Shown piece after piece: positions 43,309-51,083 of a DNA stretch of 64,000 nucleotides. The first letter of the stretch is position 1; each line of letters opens with the position of its first letter. The notes below the pieces were generated by a model. That model had not been told where the DNA came from and did no database searches. It saw only the letters and a program-made list of their open reading frames with translations. Source of the stretch: Rikenellaceae bacterium (GTDB lineage: Bacteria; Bacteroidota; Bacteroidia; Bacteroidales; Rikenellaceae); the NCBI GenBank assembly GCA_902363575.1, contig CABJAJ010000004.1:62001-126000 (forward strand). The letters are read 5' to 3'. A program made the translations under genes and the position numbers.

Positions 43309-45264
43309 ATGAAAAAAATGACCTTGTCCATTCGGAATTGCCTGCGGATCGCCACGATCGTCGGGGCTTTTTCGGGGCTTGTCGCCTGTAACGACGACCC
43401 CTCTCCGTCCATCAGTCTGCTCGTTAAGGATGGCATAATGATCGACCCGGCCGGCGGTGTGGGAGAAATCCGTTATGAAATCGTCACGCCGGAAGCCGGT
43501 CGGACGGTGACGGCCGGAAGCGACGCGGATTGGATCACGGGATTCGACTGCAACACCGAGGGGACGATCCTCTTCTCTTACACGGCGAACTCTTCCACGA
43601 CCCGTCGGACTGCCAGAATCGATGTGTCTTACGCATCGGCATCGTATAGCTTGTGGGTCACGCAATTCCCGTACGAGAGTCCCTACGACGAGGACTTCTC
43701 GGCCACGATGCTGACCGGTTTCTATTACGGGGATCGATACTCGCCCGGCATGGGAGATTATTGGTTTTTCTTCACCGACAAGGGATTCGACGAGGATTCC
43801 AAAGCCCTGCCCGACGGGACGTTTTACAGGGTGGACCTCTATGCGCCCCTCTCGGATAAGACCGACGAAATAACAATCCCTGAAGGGACATACGAGCTCG
43901 ACCCGTCTGCCGAGCCTTCGTGCGAAGCCTTTACTTTTTCAAGGGCGATGAGCTGCTATTATGCGACCGATTCCGAAGGCGGTATGGCCGATATGCAACT
44001 CTTTGAAAGCGGAACGCTGACCGTCGAAGCGACGCCGGGAGGGTACAGGCTCGAGTTGGTCGTGACCACCGCCGCGGGGATGCGGCGTGCCGTCTATGAG
44101 GGCAAGGTCGCCCTGAAAAACGAAAGCGGGTCGGGCGGCGGCGGTTCAGGCGGCGGCTCCGCCGGCGAATTCCCCGCCCTCGAACGCGACGTTCAAACCG
44201 ACTTCGACCGGTACCAGGCGGTTTTCCTCGGTTCATACAGCGGAATTTCGGAGGTAAACGTTCAGTTCTCGAACATGGAAGTCGATGCGAACGGCAACAA
44301 GATACCCCCTGGGGAGGTGTTGGACGTGCACTTCTGTACCGTGCTCGACGAGCAGGACCAAATCGCCGAAGGAACTTATCTTGTGGGACGCGGCGAAGCG
44401 GGCCGGTTCCGTCCGGGAAATGCACTCGATGTCGGCATATGGGCCATTTCGGGAACCTATGCGACCGTCTATGACGAAGCGGGGCACAAGACCGTGGGTC
44501 TGGTGTCGGACGGTACGATCGACGTAGTGCGTAACGGAGACGTATTCGACGTGACGCTCGACCTGGAAATGAAGGGCGGATTCAGGCTCACGGGGCAGTA
44601 TTCGGGACCGCTTCAGGTCGGGGGCGTTTCGTCCAACTCGATCACCACGCTGACCGACGATTACGAGCTCGACTTCACGCAGGGCGAAATCGTCACGACG
44701 GCCAACTATTGGGGCGATTTCTACAATACGGGAACGGGCAACTGGACCATCGACATTTCACCGGCCGAGGGCAGCAGACAGGACGATACGTTCATCACGG
44801 ACATATGCTGCCGGGCGACCGGATTTTCGGACGATATTTCGGGAGTCTATACGGCTTCGCGCAACAACGAAGCCTCGACGTTCATGCCCGGCTATATTTC
44901 CGGACAGAATATTATGGGCACCATGTATCTGGGAGGCTTCGACAGCAATGGATACGTGACCAAACTCGCCCCCGCCCTGAGCGGCCGTGTCGAAATCACC
45001 GCTAACGCCGACAATACCTACACCATTACGTTCGACTGCTACGACGATGCCGAAACGCCCCACAACTTCAAGGGTAGCTGGACCGGCCCGGTGAGAAAGG
45101 TGGACTATTCCGAAAAGAAGAACGGATTGTCCTCGCCTCGGGCAGCGGCCGATCGCCCGATGCGCCTCCATCCCCGCACAGCGCAGACTATGTGTCCGAT
45201 GCCTGAGCCGATGTACACCTATCTTGCTCCGGTTGTGTCGAATACCGATATGCGGCGCTTTTGA
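43309..45264 (+). CDS. BACON-domain lipoprotein with three copies of an unrecognised repeated module
   Basis: A 651-residue lipoprotein; lipobox SGLVAC (Cys ~27). A BACON-type domain occupies ~35-115 (GGVGEIRYEI, DADWITGF, TARIDVSYASASYSLWVTQ). Then come three units of ~150-170 residues. Unit 1 begins TGFYYGDRYSPGMGDYWFF, unit 2 VFLGSYSGISEVNVQFSNM and unit 3 ANYWGDFYNTGTGNWTIDI; each later has an EGTYxLxx or equivalent turn. A flexible Gly-Ser linker (ESGSGGGGSGGGSAGE, ~278-293) separates unit 1 from the rest. BACON domains are thought to bind carbohydrate or mucin, but this is not shown here. It follows the TPR-AraC regulator and precedes a paralogue. Confidence 0.8.
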   Translation: MKKMTLSIRNCLRIATIVGAFSGLVACNDDPSPSISLLVKDGIMIDPAGGVGEIRYEIVTPEAGRTVTAGSDADWITGFDCNTEGTILFSYTANSSTTRRTARIDVSYASASYSLWVTQFPYESPYDEDFSATMLTGFYYGDRYSPGMGDYWFFFTDKGFDEDSKALPDGTFYRVDLYAPLSDKTDEITIPEGTYELDPSAEPSCEAFTFSRAMSCYYATDSEGGMADMQLFESGTLTVEATPGGYRLELVVTTAAGMRRAVYEGKVALKNESGSGGGGSGGGSAGEFPALERDVQTDFDRYQAVFLGSYSGISEVNVQFSNMEVDANGNKIPPGEVLDVHFCTVLDEQDQIAEGTYLVGRGEAGRFRPGNALDVGIWAISGTYATVYDEAGHKTVGLVSDGTIDVVRNGDVFDVTLDLEMKGGFRLTGQYSGPLQVGGVSSNSITTLTDDYELDFTQGEIVTTANYWGDFYNTGTGNWTIDISPAEGSRQDDTFITDICCRATGFSDDISGVYTASRNNEASTFMPGYISGQNIMGTMYLGGFDSNGYVTKLAPALSGRVEITANADNTYTITFDCYDDAETPHNFKGSWTGPVRKVDYSEKKNGLSSPRAAADRPMRLHPRTAQTMCPMPEPMYTYLAPVVSNTDMRRF

Positions 45265-45293
45265 ATCCTATTAACCTATAAGACATACCCGAT

Positions 45294-46415
45294 ATGAAAA
45301 CGAAAAAAATAGTATCCCGCCTTGCACTCCCGGTTATCGTTTTTTACTCGTTCTTTTCGTGCGATTCCGACAATTCCGACCCGCAGGTCGTTCCGACGCC
45401 TCAGCTGAACCCCCTGAGCGGGCAGGAGATACGTATTCCCGCTGACGGAGGCCGTTTCGACATCAGATACCGGATCGACGATCCGATCGAAGGAGTCTCC
45501 GTCGAGGCCTCCTCGCAGGCCGGCTGGATCGACGGCTTTGAATACGGCGATGGCAAGGTGTCCTTCTCGGCCACGGAAAACCCGACGCCCGAAGTTCGGG
45601 AAGCCGAGATCACGGTCAGCTATTCGGATCAATCCTTTACCGTGAAGGCGCGACAGGACGGCTCCGCTCCGGAGCCCGAAATCGACATCCTTTCGGAGCG
45701 TGAAATCGAAACCGACTTTGCGGGCGGGGCCTTCGAGATTCGCTATACGATCCTCCATCCGACGACCGGGGGGGGGACGCTCCGGGTCGCTGTGAAGGAG
45801 ACGGGGTGGATTACGGATATCGAGACGACGGAAGAGCTGGTGAAATTCACCGTCGCACAGAACAATGCGACCGAGAGCCGCGAGAATACGATCACGCTGA
45901 GCTACGAAGAGGCCACGGCCGAAATAATCGTCAAGCAGAAAGGGAAGTCGGGCGGGGCATACGATTACGAGTTCCCGGCACCTCGTCTCGACGGGTTCTA
46001 TTACGGGGACGCCTACTCCCCCGGGGCCGGAAACTACTGGTTCTTCCTGAATGACAAAGGACTGGATGAGGACGGAAATGCGATGCCCAACGGGACTTAC
46101 TTCCTGATCGACCTCTATTCCGACATTGCACCCGACCCCTCCAATGCCCGGATCCCGACCGGCGTATTTACCCTCGACCCCTCTCCGGTGGCAAGCTGCG
46201 CCAAAGGAACGTTCTCGCGACAGAATTCGCGCTACTATACGACGGATGAGAATGGCAAGACGGTAGAAACGCGGGCGTTAGATACGGGAACGCTCAAAAT
46301 CACGGAGAGCGGAAACGGCTACCTGATCGAGCTCAACTGCATGACCAACGAGACCAACAAACTGTGGTACGTGTACTATTCGGGCGATACCCTGCTTGAG
46401 AACCAGGCGTATTAG
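45294..46415 (+). CDS. BACON-domain lipoprotein, paralogue of the preceding gene, containing an in-frame G9 tract
   Basis: A 373-residue lipoprotein; signal MKTKKIVSRLALPVIVFYSF with Cys at FFSC (~23). Two BACON-type domains lie at ~37-120 (ADGGRFDIRYRI, QAGWIDGF, SYSDQSFTVKARQ) and ~125-215 (AGGAFEIRYTI, ETGWITDI, SYEEATAEIIVKQ). A C-terminal module (~225-372) begins DGFYYGDAYSPGAGNYWFF, matching unit 1 of the upstream protein, including DKGxDEDxxAxPxGTxYxxDLY. The codons for TTGGGT in the second BACON domain contain nine consecutive G (45768-45776), in frame here. It is 29 bp downstream of its paralogue and shares its transcript. Confidence 0.8.
   Translation: MKTKKIVSRLALPVIVFYSFFSCDSDNSDPQVVPTPQLNPLSGQEIRIPADGGRFDIRYRIDDPIEGVSVEASSQAGWIDGFEYGDGKVSFSATENPTPEVREAEITVSYSDQSFTVKARQDGSAPEPEIDILSEREIETDFAGGAFEIRYTILHPTTGGGTLRVAVKETGWITDIETTEELVKFTVAQNNATESRENTITLSYEEATAEIIVKQKGKSGGAYDYEFPAPRLDGFYYGDAYSPGAGNYWFFLNDKGLDEDGNAMPNGTYFLIDLYSDIAPDPSNARIPTGVFTLDPSPVASCAKGTFSRQNSRYYTTDENGKTVETRALDTGTLKITESGNGYLIELNCMTNETNKLWYVYYSGDTLLENQAY
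45768..45776 (+). repeat. G9 homopolymer tract inside a BACON lipoprotein gene (in frame here)
   Basis: Nine consecutive G encoding Gly-Gly-Gly near codon 159. Loss or gain of one G would shift the frame and remove the second half of the protein. Together with the out-of-frame G9 at 35439-35447, these are the two longest G or C runs I found. Confidence 0.8.
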
Positions 46416-46465
46416 GAAGCTTCCCGCCCTCCCGCCGCCCGGCATGGCGGGACGGAGGCTTCTTA
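46416..46465 (+). terminator. Likely terminator of the BACON lipoprotein operon
   Basis: A two-part hairpin: GAAGC (46416-46420) with GCTTC (46458-46462) outside and TCCCGCC (46430-46436) with GGCGGGA (46446-46452) inside, ending in TTCTT. It begins right at the stop codon. Confidence 0.5.
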
Positions 46466-46652
46466 CGGAATTTCTTTCCGCTCCGGCCGATCGTTCGATC
46501 GCTGCCGGAGTGCTTTTTTTGCCGGGAAACGACCGCCTCGACGGGGCAGAGGGAAAAGTGCTTCAAAACGGCATGCTCCGTGCTTTCGGTATGCGGACGG
46601 TCGAAAGGTACAAGATTTGCGTCCTTTGTTTTGCGTTTCAACGATTTATTGC

Positions 46653-46660
46653 TACCTTTG
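46653..46660 (+). promoter_or_regulatory. -7 promoter element for lpxK
   Basis: TACCTTTG matches TAnnTTTG, 23 bases before the lpxK ATG at 46684. Confidence 0.65.
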
Positions 46661-46683
46661 ATTCGGAAGAATCCACGAAAGAC

Positions 46684-47727
46684 ATGCGGAAGATTTTGCT
46701 GATGCCTGCGGCTTTTCTCTACAAACAGGCGGTGCGACTGCGTCACCGTCTGTTCGACTGGGGTGTGCTCCGCAGCGAAAAATTCGACGTACCTGTCATT
46801 TGCATCGGCAACATCACCGTCGGCGGCACGGGTAAGACCCCGATGGCCGAAATGGTGATCGCCTACATGCGGCAGACGCACAACGTGGCGCTGCTGTCGC
46901 GCGGGTACGGTCGCCGCACCAAAGGTTACCTGGAGGTCGGGGCCGACGCCCACTACCGGGACGTGGGGGACGAGCCGTTGCAGATCAAGCGGAAATTCCC
47001 CGATGCGGTGGTGGTCGTCTGCGAACGGAGGGCCGAGGGCATCCGACGCCTGACGGCCGAGCATCCGGAGGTCGATCTGATCGTCATGGACGACGGCTTC
47101 CAGCACCGTTACGTCGAGCCGAAGATCAACATCGTGATGATCGACGCCACGCGCCCCGTGCAGCACGACCGGATGCTGCCGGCCGGCACGCTGCGCGACC
47201 TGCCCGAGGAGCTCCACCGCGCCCATTATTTCGTGGTGACCAAATGCCCCGAAAACATGGCTCCCATCGAACGGCGCATCCTGCGCAAGGTGCTCATTCA
47301 GGTCGCCTACCAGAAGGTCTATTTCAGCCGTTTCGAGAGCTTCCGCCCGCAGCCTCTTTTCCCCGATGCGACGGCGGAGGAGGGGATTCGCCACGGACAG
47401 GAGGTGATCGCCTTTTCGGGTATCGGTAACCCGCGTCCTTTCACGGATGCGCTTGCCGAGAACTATCGGGTGGTCGAAGAGTTGCAGTTCGACGACCACC
47501 ACGTTTACCGCGTAAGGGACGTGAAAGCCATCGCGGGGCTGCTCGAACGCCATCCCGGAGCTGTCGCCGTCACCACCGAGAAGGATGCGGTGAAGTTCGC
47601 CAACCGGGACAAAATCCCGCCCGAAATGCGGGGAAGGCTCTACTATCTGCCTATTAACATTTCATTCATAGACGATTCGGAAACGGATTTTCTGCAAAAA
47701 CTGGAACAAGATGTACGAGGAAATTAA
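46684..47727 (+). CDS. lpxK: Tetraacyldisaccharide 4'-kinase
   Basis: A 347-residue kinase that phosphorylates the 4' position of the lipid A disaccharide, on the cytosolic face of the inner membrane. Features: an N-terminal hydrophobic stretch (~3-25), the P-loop GNITVGGTGKTPMAEMVIAY (~42-61), ALLSRGYGRRTKGY (~70-83), and DVGDEPLQIKRKFP and LIVMDDGFQHRYV (~125-140). The frame is open far upstream, but that stretch is intergenic; the ATG at 46684 follows a promoter element. It overlaps the purine nucleoside phosphorylase gene by 17 bp. Confidence 0.95.
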   Translation: MRKILLMPAAFLYKQAVRLRHRLFDWGVLRSEKFDVPVICIGNITVGGTGKTPMAEMVIAYMRQTHNVALLSRGYGRRTKGYLEVGADAHYRDVGDEPLQIKRKFPDAVVVVCERRAEGIRRLTAEHPEVDLIVMDDGFQHRYVEPKINIVMIDATRPVQHDRMLPAGTLRDLPEELHRAHYFVVTKCPENMAPIERRILRKVLIQVAYQKVYFSRFESFRPQPLFPDATAEEGIRHGQEVIAFSGIGNPRPFTDALAENYRVVEELQFDDHHVYRVRDVKAIAGLLERHPGAVAVTTEKDAVKFANRDKIPPEMRGRLYYLPINISFIDDSETDFLQKLEQDVRGN

Positions 47728-48517
47728 ACAGTGCGCGGATTTTATCGCGCAGCGTACCCGGGCGTTCGACCCCGAAGTGGGGATTATCCTGGGAACGGGA
47801 CTCGGCGACTTCGCCGACCACATCGACGTGAAATATGCCATCGACTATAAGGATATACCGGGCTTTCCCGTCTCGACGGTCGAAGGCCACAAAGGACGCC
47901 TGATCTTCGGTATGATCGAGGGTCGCCGTGCGGTGGCGATGCAGGGGCGGTTCCATTACTACGAGGGCTACACCATGCAGCAGGTGACTTTCCCCGTGCG
48001 GGTGCTCAAACTGCTCGGGATCCGCTGTCTGTTCGTGTCGAATGCCAGCGGCGGGATCAACACCTCGTTCCGCGTGGGCGACCTGATGGTGATTACCGAC
48101 CACATCAATCTCATGCCCAACCCGCTGATCGGCAGGAATATGTCCGAGTTCGGCCCCCGGTTTCCGGATATGCACAACTGCTACGACCGGGAGCTGATCG
48201 CCCGGGCCACCGCGATCGCCGAAGAGGAGGGGATCAAATTGCAGTGCGGCGTCTATGTCGGCGGTACGGGTCCGACTTTCGAGACGCAGGCTGAATACCG
48301 CTATTTCAAGGCGATCGGCGGGGATGCCGCCGGCATGTCCACCGTCCCGGAGGTGATCGTGGCCCGTCACATGGGTGTTCCCGTGTTCGGGGTGTCGGTC
48401 ATCACCAACTGCGGCCTGAGCGACGAGGCGGGCGACCACGAGGACGTGCAGCGTCAGGGGGCGAAGGCGGGCCGCCGGATGGCCGTGCTGTTCAGACGGA
48501 TGATTAAAAACCTCTGA
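47711..48517 (+). CDS. punA: Purine nucleoside phosphorylase (family 2, trimeric type)
   Basis: A 268-residue enzyme that cleaves inosine and guanosine to the base and ribose-1-phosphate. Phosphate and ribose contacts are in ILGTGLGDF (~26-34), EGHKGRL and GRFHYYEGY (~80-88); purine contacts are in SNASGGIN (~113-120), GPTFETQAEYRYF and MSTVPEVIVARH (~210-221); and VSVITNCG lies near 232. Length and motifs fit the trimeric PNP rather than DeoD. The ATG lies 17 bp inside lpxK, and ssb follows by two bases. Confidence 0.92.
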   Translation: MYEEIKQCADFIAQRTRAFDPEVGIILGTGLGDFADHIDVKYAIDYKDIPGFPVSTVEGHKGRLIFGMIEGRRAVAMQGRFHYYEGYTMQQVTFPVRVLKLLGIRCLFVSNASGGINTSFRVGDLMVITDHINLMPNPLIGRNMSEFGPRFPDMHNCYDRELIARATAIAEEEGIKLQCGVYVGGTGPTFETQAEYRYFKAIGGDAAGMSTVPEVIVARHMGVPVFGVSVITNCGLSDEAGDHEDVQRQGAKAGRRMAVLFRRMIKNL

Positions 48518-48519
48518 TT

Positions 48520-48981
48520 ATGGTAAATAAGGTGATATTGGTCGGTAACGTCGGGCTGGATCCCGAGGTGAGGACGACCGAGAGCGGCGTGAAGGTCGCC
48601 CGCGTGCGGCTTGCGACGACCGAGCGGATGTTCGACCGTCAGGCCAACGAGACGCGTGAACATACCGAGTGGCATACGGTCACGTTGTGGCGCGGCCTGG
48701 CCGACGTGGTGGACCGCTTCGTCAGGAAGGGTTCGCAAATCTACATCGAGGGGCGCCTGCGCACCCGCGAGTGGATGGATAAGGACAACAACAAACGCTA
48801 TACGACCGAGATTCTGGCCGACGACATGAAGCTGCTCGGACGTCGCGGCGATAACAACGCGGCCCAGCAGGGCGGCTACACGCCTGCGCCGGCGCAGCAA
48901 CAGCCGGCCTACCAGCCCTCGCAGCAGCCTGCGGCCTCGCCGACGGTGCCCGCCGAGGACCCCGACGACCTGCCGTTCTGA
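48520..48981 (+). CDS. ssb: Single-stranded DNA-binding protein
   Basis: A 153-residue SSB. Residues 1-108 form the OB fold (NKVILVGNVGLDPEVRTTE, YIEGRLRTREWMDKDNN), a Gln/Pro-rich linker spans ~115-143, and the acidic partner-binding tip is DPDDLPF at the very C-terminus. It protects single-stranded DNA in replication and repair. The start is two bases after the phosphorylase stop. No terminator was recognised in the gap 48982-49093. Confidence 0.97.
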   Translation: MVNKVILVGNVGLDPEVRTTESGVKVARVRLATTERMFDRQANETREHTEWHTVTLWRGLADVVDRFVRKGSQIYIEGRLRTREWMDKDNNKRYTTEILADDMKLLGRRGDNNAAQQGGYTPAPAQQQPAYQPSQQPAASPTVPAEDPDDLPF

Positions 48982-49093
48982 CGGCCGGTCGCGGCGGCCC
49001 GTGTGCGGAACAGTTGCCGTTCGATGGTCGGCTCGCTGCGTCCGCGCGGCTTTCCCTTAACCGAATGGTTTTCCCGTTTTGCAGTCGGGCCGC

Positions 49094-49822
49094 TTACTCT
49101 TTGGCCCGGATGTTCAGCCTTTCCCACAGCCCGTTCGGGATGAGCCGCCAGAAAAAGACGAGCAGGGCATAACGTCCATCGATTACCACGCGGCGGCGTT
49201 TGCGTTGCAGGGCCTGGACGATGCGGTCGGCGACCCGTTCCGGACGCATCAGCATCGGATAGGGGTGCTTGAGCAGCGGCGTGGCGACGAATCCGGGACG
49301 GATGTCCGTAAAGCGGAGGTCGAGCTGCTCCATGTGGGCGAGCTGCGCGAGGGCGTCGATATAGGTGGACTGAAACCGTTTGCTGGCCGAGTAGGACGGA
49401 GCGCTTCCCAGGCCTTTGGTGCCGGCAATCGAGCTGATGACGGCCAGATGACCTCCTTTGCGGGTGCGGAAATAGGCGTAAGCCGTCGTGACCATGCGCG
49501 TGAAGCCGACCACGTTGGTGCCGACCGTGGCGATTTCGACGCCGGCTTCGAGTTCGCAGTTGCGGCTGCCGATGCCGGAGGTGAGCAGGAAAAGGTCCAT
49601 GCCGCCCAGTTTGCCGATCAGCTCGGTCAGCCGGGTCGGAGCCTGTTCCTCCGTCACGTCCAGCCGTTCGGTTGCGACCTGCTCGGGGGCAAGGGCGCGG
49701 AGTCGTTCGAGCGCCTCTTCGTTGCGTCCGGCGGCGCCTACCCGCCATCCGGCTGAAATATAGCGTTTGGCGACTTCGAGGCCGATGCCCGACGTGGCGC
49801 CGATAATGACGATCCGGTTCAT
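49094..49822 (-). CDS. Short-chain dehydrogenase/reductase
   Basis: A 242-residue classical SDR. The Rossmann motif IIGATSGIG is at ~5-13, the serine of the triad is in VISSIAG (~130), and the catalytic YSASK is at ~145-149. NAD(P)-dependent oxidation or reduction is expected; the substrate cannot be told. The ATG at 49822 is chosen because the Rossmann strand begins immediately; upstream frame continuation lies in intergenic sequence. TATCTTCG at 49857-49864 on minus resembles the -7 element with one mismatch. Confidence 0.88.
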   Translation of the reverse strand: MNRIVIIGATSGIGLEVAKRYISAGWRVGAAGRNEEALERLRALAPEQVATERLDVTEEQAPTRLTELIGKLGGMDLFLLTSGIGSRNCELEAGVEIATVGTNVVGFTRMVTTAYAYFRTRKGGHLAVISSIAGTKGLGSAPSYSASKRFQSTYIDALAQLAHMEQLDLRFTDIRPGFVATPLLKHPYPMLMRPERVADRIVQALQRKRRRVVIDGRYALLVFFWRLIPNGLWERLNIRAKE

Positions 49823-50568
49823 GCGGATGTGGTTTTGTGCGTTTCGGATTCCACCCCGAAGATAACGATTTTTCCGTGGATTCGTGGCGGGCGGGTAATC
49901 CCGGTTGCGGACACGATGCCTGTCGCGTGCATTGCGCTGGCAGCGTGGCGAATTTGTCCCGGATGCGCCCGGGAGCGGGAGGCGGCTGCCTGAACGAAGA
50001 GCTGCTTCTGCCGATCGGTCCTGTTGCAAGCGTATTACGTGGTACATGTGAGAACTTTTTGCCGCAACTTTGGGTTGAGGGGGACAACTTTTTGGGAAAG
50101 GGGTTTTTGGTCGGGCGTCGCAGATCGTATGCGCCGTTTTTTATGCCATGCATCTTGTCGTGTCCTCGCCTCGCCTCTAACATGGCGCCGCTTTCAGCCC
50201 TCCATGTTCCAAGCCTTCTCGCTCTCGGCTTTTACGCCTTGTGCTTTCCTGTCCGATCCCTTTCCTTTGGCATACCCATAACCGTCAGCAATGGGGGAGC
50301 AGTCGGTGCGGGGCCACTCCGGCCTGTACCATCCCGAGACGCGGGCATTGCTGAAAGAGGAGTAGGCAGCCTCCGGCAGTCCTGCGGAAAAATGCCGGTT
50401 CACCTATCCGCGTGGTTTTTATTCGTCTTGGAGCACGTGGGAATATCGCTGGAGTACGAGGGAATATCTCTGGAGCACGCGGGGGAACTGGGGAATCTTT
50501 CTGGAATACACGGGAACATACGGAAATATCCCGGGATCGCTTCGCAAGCGAGTGGATTCCGGCACGGA
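49823..50568. other. Gene-free region with short imperfect repeats at 50429-50540
   Basis: Reading frames through this stretch are shadows with odd composition. At 50429-50449 and 50450-50470 two near-identical 21-bp units (TGGAGCACGTGGGAATATCGC and a variant) abut, followed by degraded copies at 50471 and 50502. Pyrimidine- and purine-rich patches lie between 50110 and 50390. No promoter for the flanking genes other than a weak -7 element was found. Confidence 0.55.
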
Positions 50569-51006
50569 TTACGCTTGGGGAATCTCGCGTTGAACACATT
50601 CGATGCCCACCCTGCGCAGCAGGTCGAGCCCCTCTTCCGAACGGTAGCTGTCGCAATAGACCACCCTTCGGATGCCGGCCTGTATGATGAGTTTCGAGCA
50701 TTCGATACAGGGCGAGGCGGTGATGTAGAGGGTCGAACCGTCGCAGTTGTTGGCGCTCTTGGCTACCTTGGTGATGGCATTCGCCTCGGCGTGGAGCACG
50801 TAGGATTTGGTCTGGCCCGTTTCGTCCTCGCATACGTTCTCGAATCCCGAAGGGGTGCCGTTGTAGCCGTCCGAGATAATCATTTTATCCTTCACGATCA
50901 GGGCGCCCACCTTGCGGCGGACGCAATAGGAGTTCTCGGCCCAGATGCGGGCCATGCGCAGGTAGCGGATGTCGAGCAGTCGTTGTTTTTCTTCCTGGTA
51001 TCCCAT
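50569..51006 (-). CDS. dCMP deaminase
   Basis: A 145-residue zinc-dependent deaminase of the ComEB/dCMP-deaminase type, which makes dUMP for thymidylate synthesis. The zinc motifs are HAEANAI (~72-78) with the catalytic Glu, and SPCIECSK (~97-104) with the two Cys. The Asn in DGYNGTPSG (~48-56) belongs to the substrate-binding loop. It lies downstream of secA on the same strand, separated by a 77-bp gap containing a hairpin. The symbol dcd is not used because that names dCTP deaminase. Confidence 0.93.
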   Translation of the reverse strand: MGYQEEKQRLLDIRYLRMARIWAENSYCVRRKVGALIVKDKMIISDGYNGTPSGFENVCEDETGQTKSYVLHAEANAITKVAKSANNCDGSTLYITASPCIECSKLIIQAGIRRVVYCDSYRSEEGLDLLRRVGIECVQREIPQA

Positions 51007-51022
51007 AGTGTCGGCGATTTTT

Positions 51023-51065
51023 CCGCCCGCTCGGGATCACCCAAAGAGCGACCCCGAGCGGGCGG
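51023..51065. repeat. Perfect 13-bp inverted repeat between secA and the dCMP deaminase gene
   Basis: CCGCCCGCTCGGG at 51023-51035 pairs with 51053-51065, with a 17-base loop. There is no T tract on the far side of either strand (AAAAA follows on minus), so a terminator is not supported; an RNA stability or partial-termination hairpin is possible. Confidence 0.7.
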
Positions 51066-51083
51066 AATAGTGGTTTAAGTGGG

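Noticed and set aside
51023..51065. Intrinsic terminator for secA
   Set aside because: The stem is strong but is followed by A residues on the relevant strand.
49837..51078. 413-residue plus-strand frame across the repeats and the dCMP deaminase gene
   Set aside because: Mostly antisense to the deaminase; the repeat part gives a meaningless heptad pattern.
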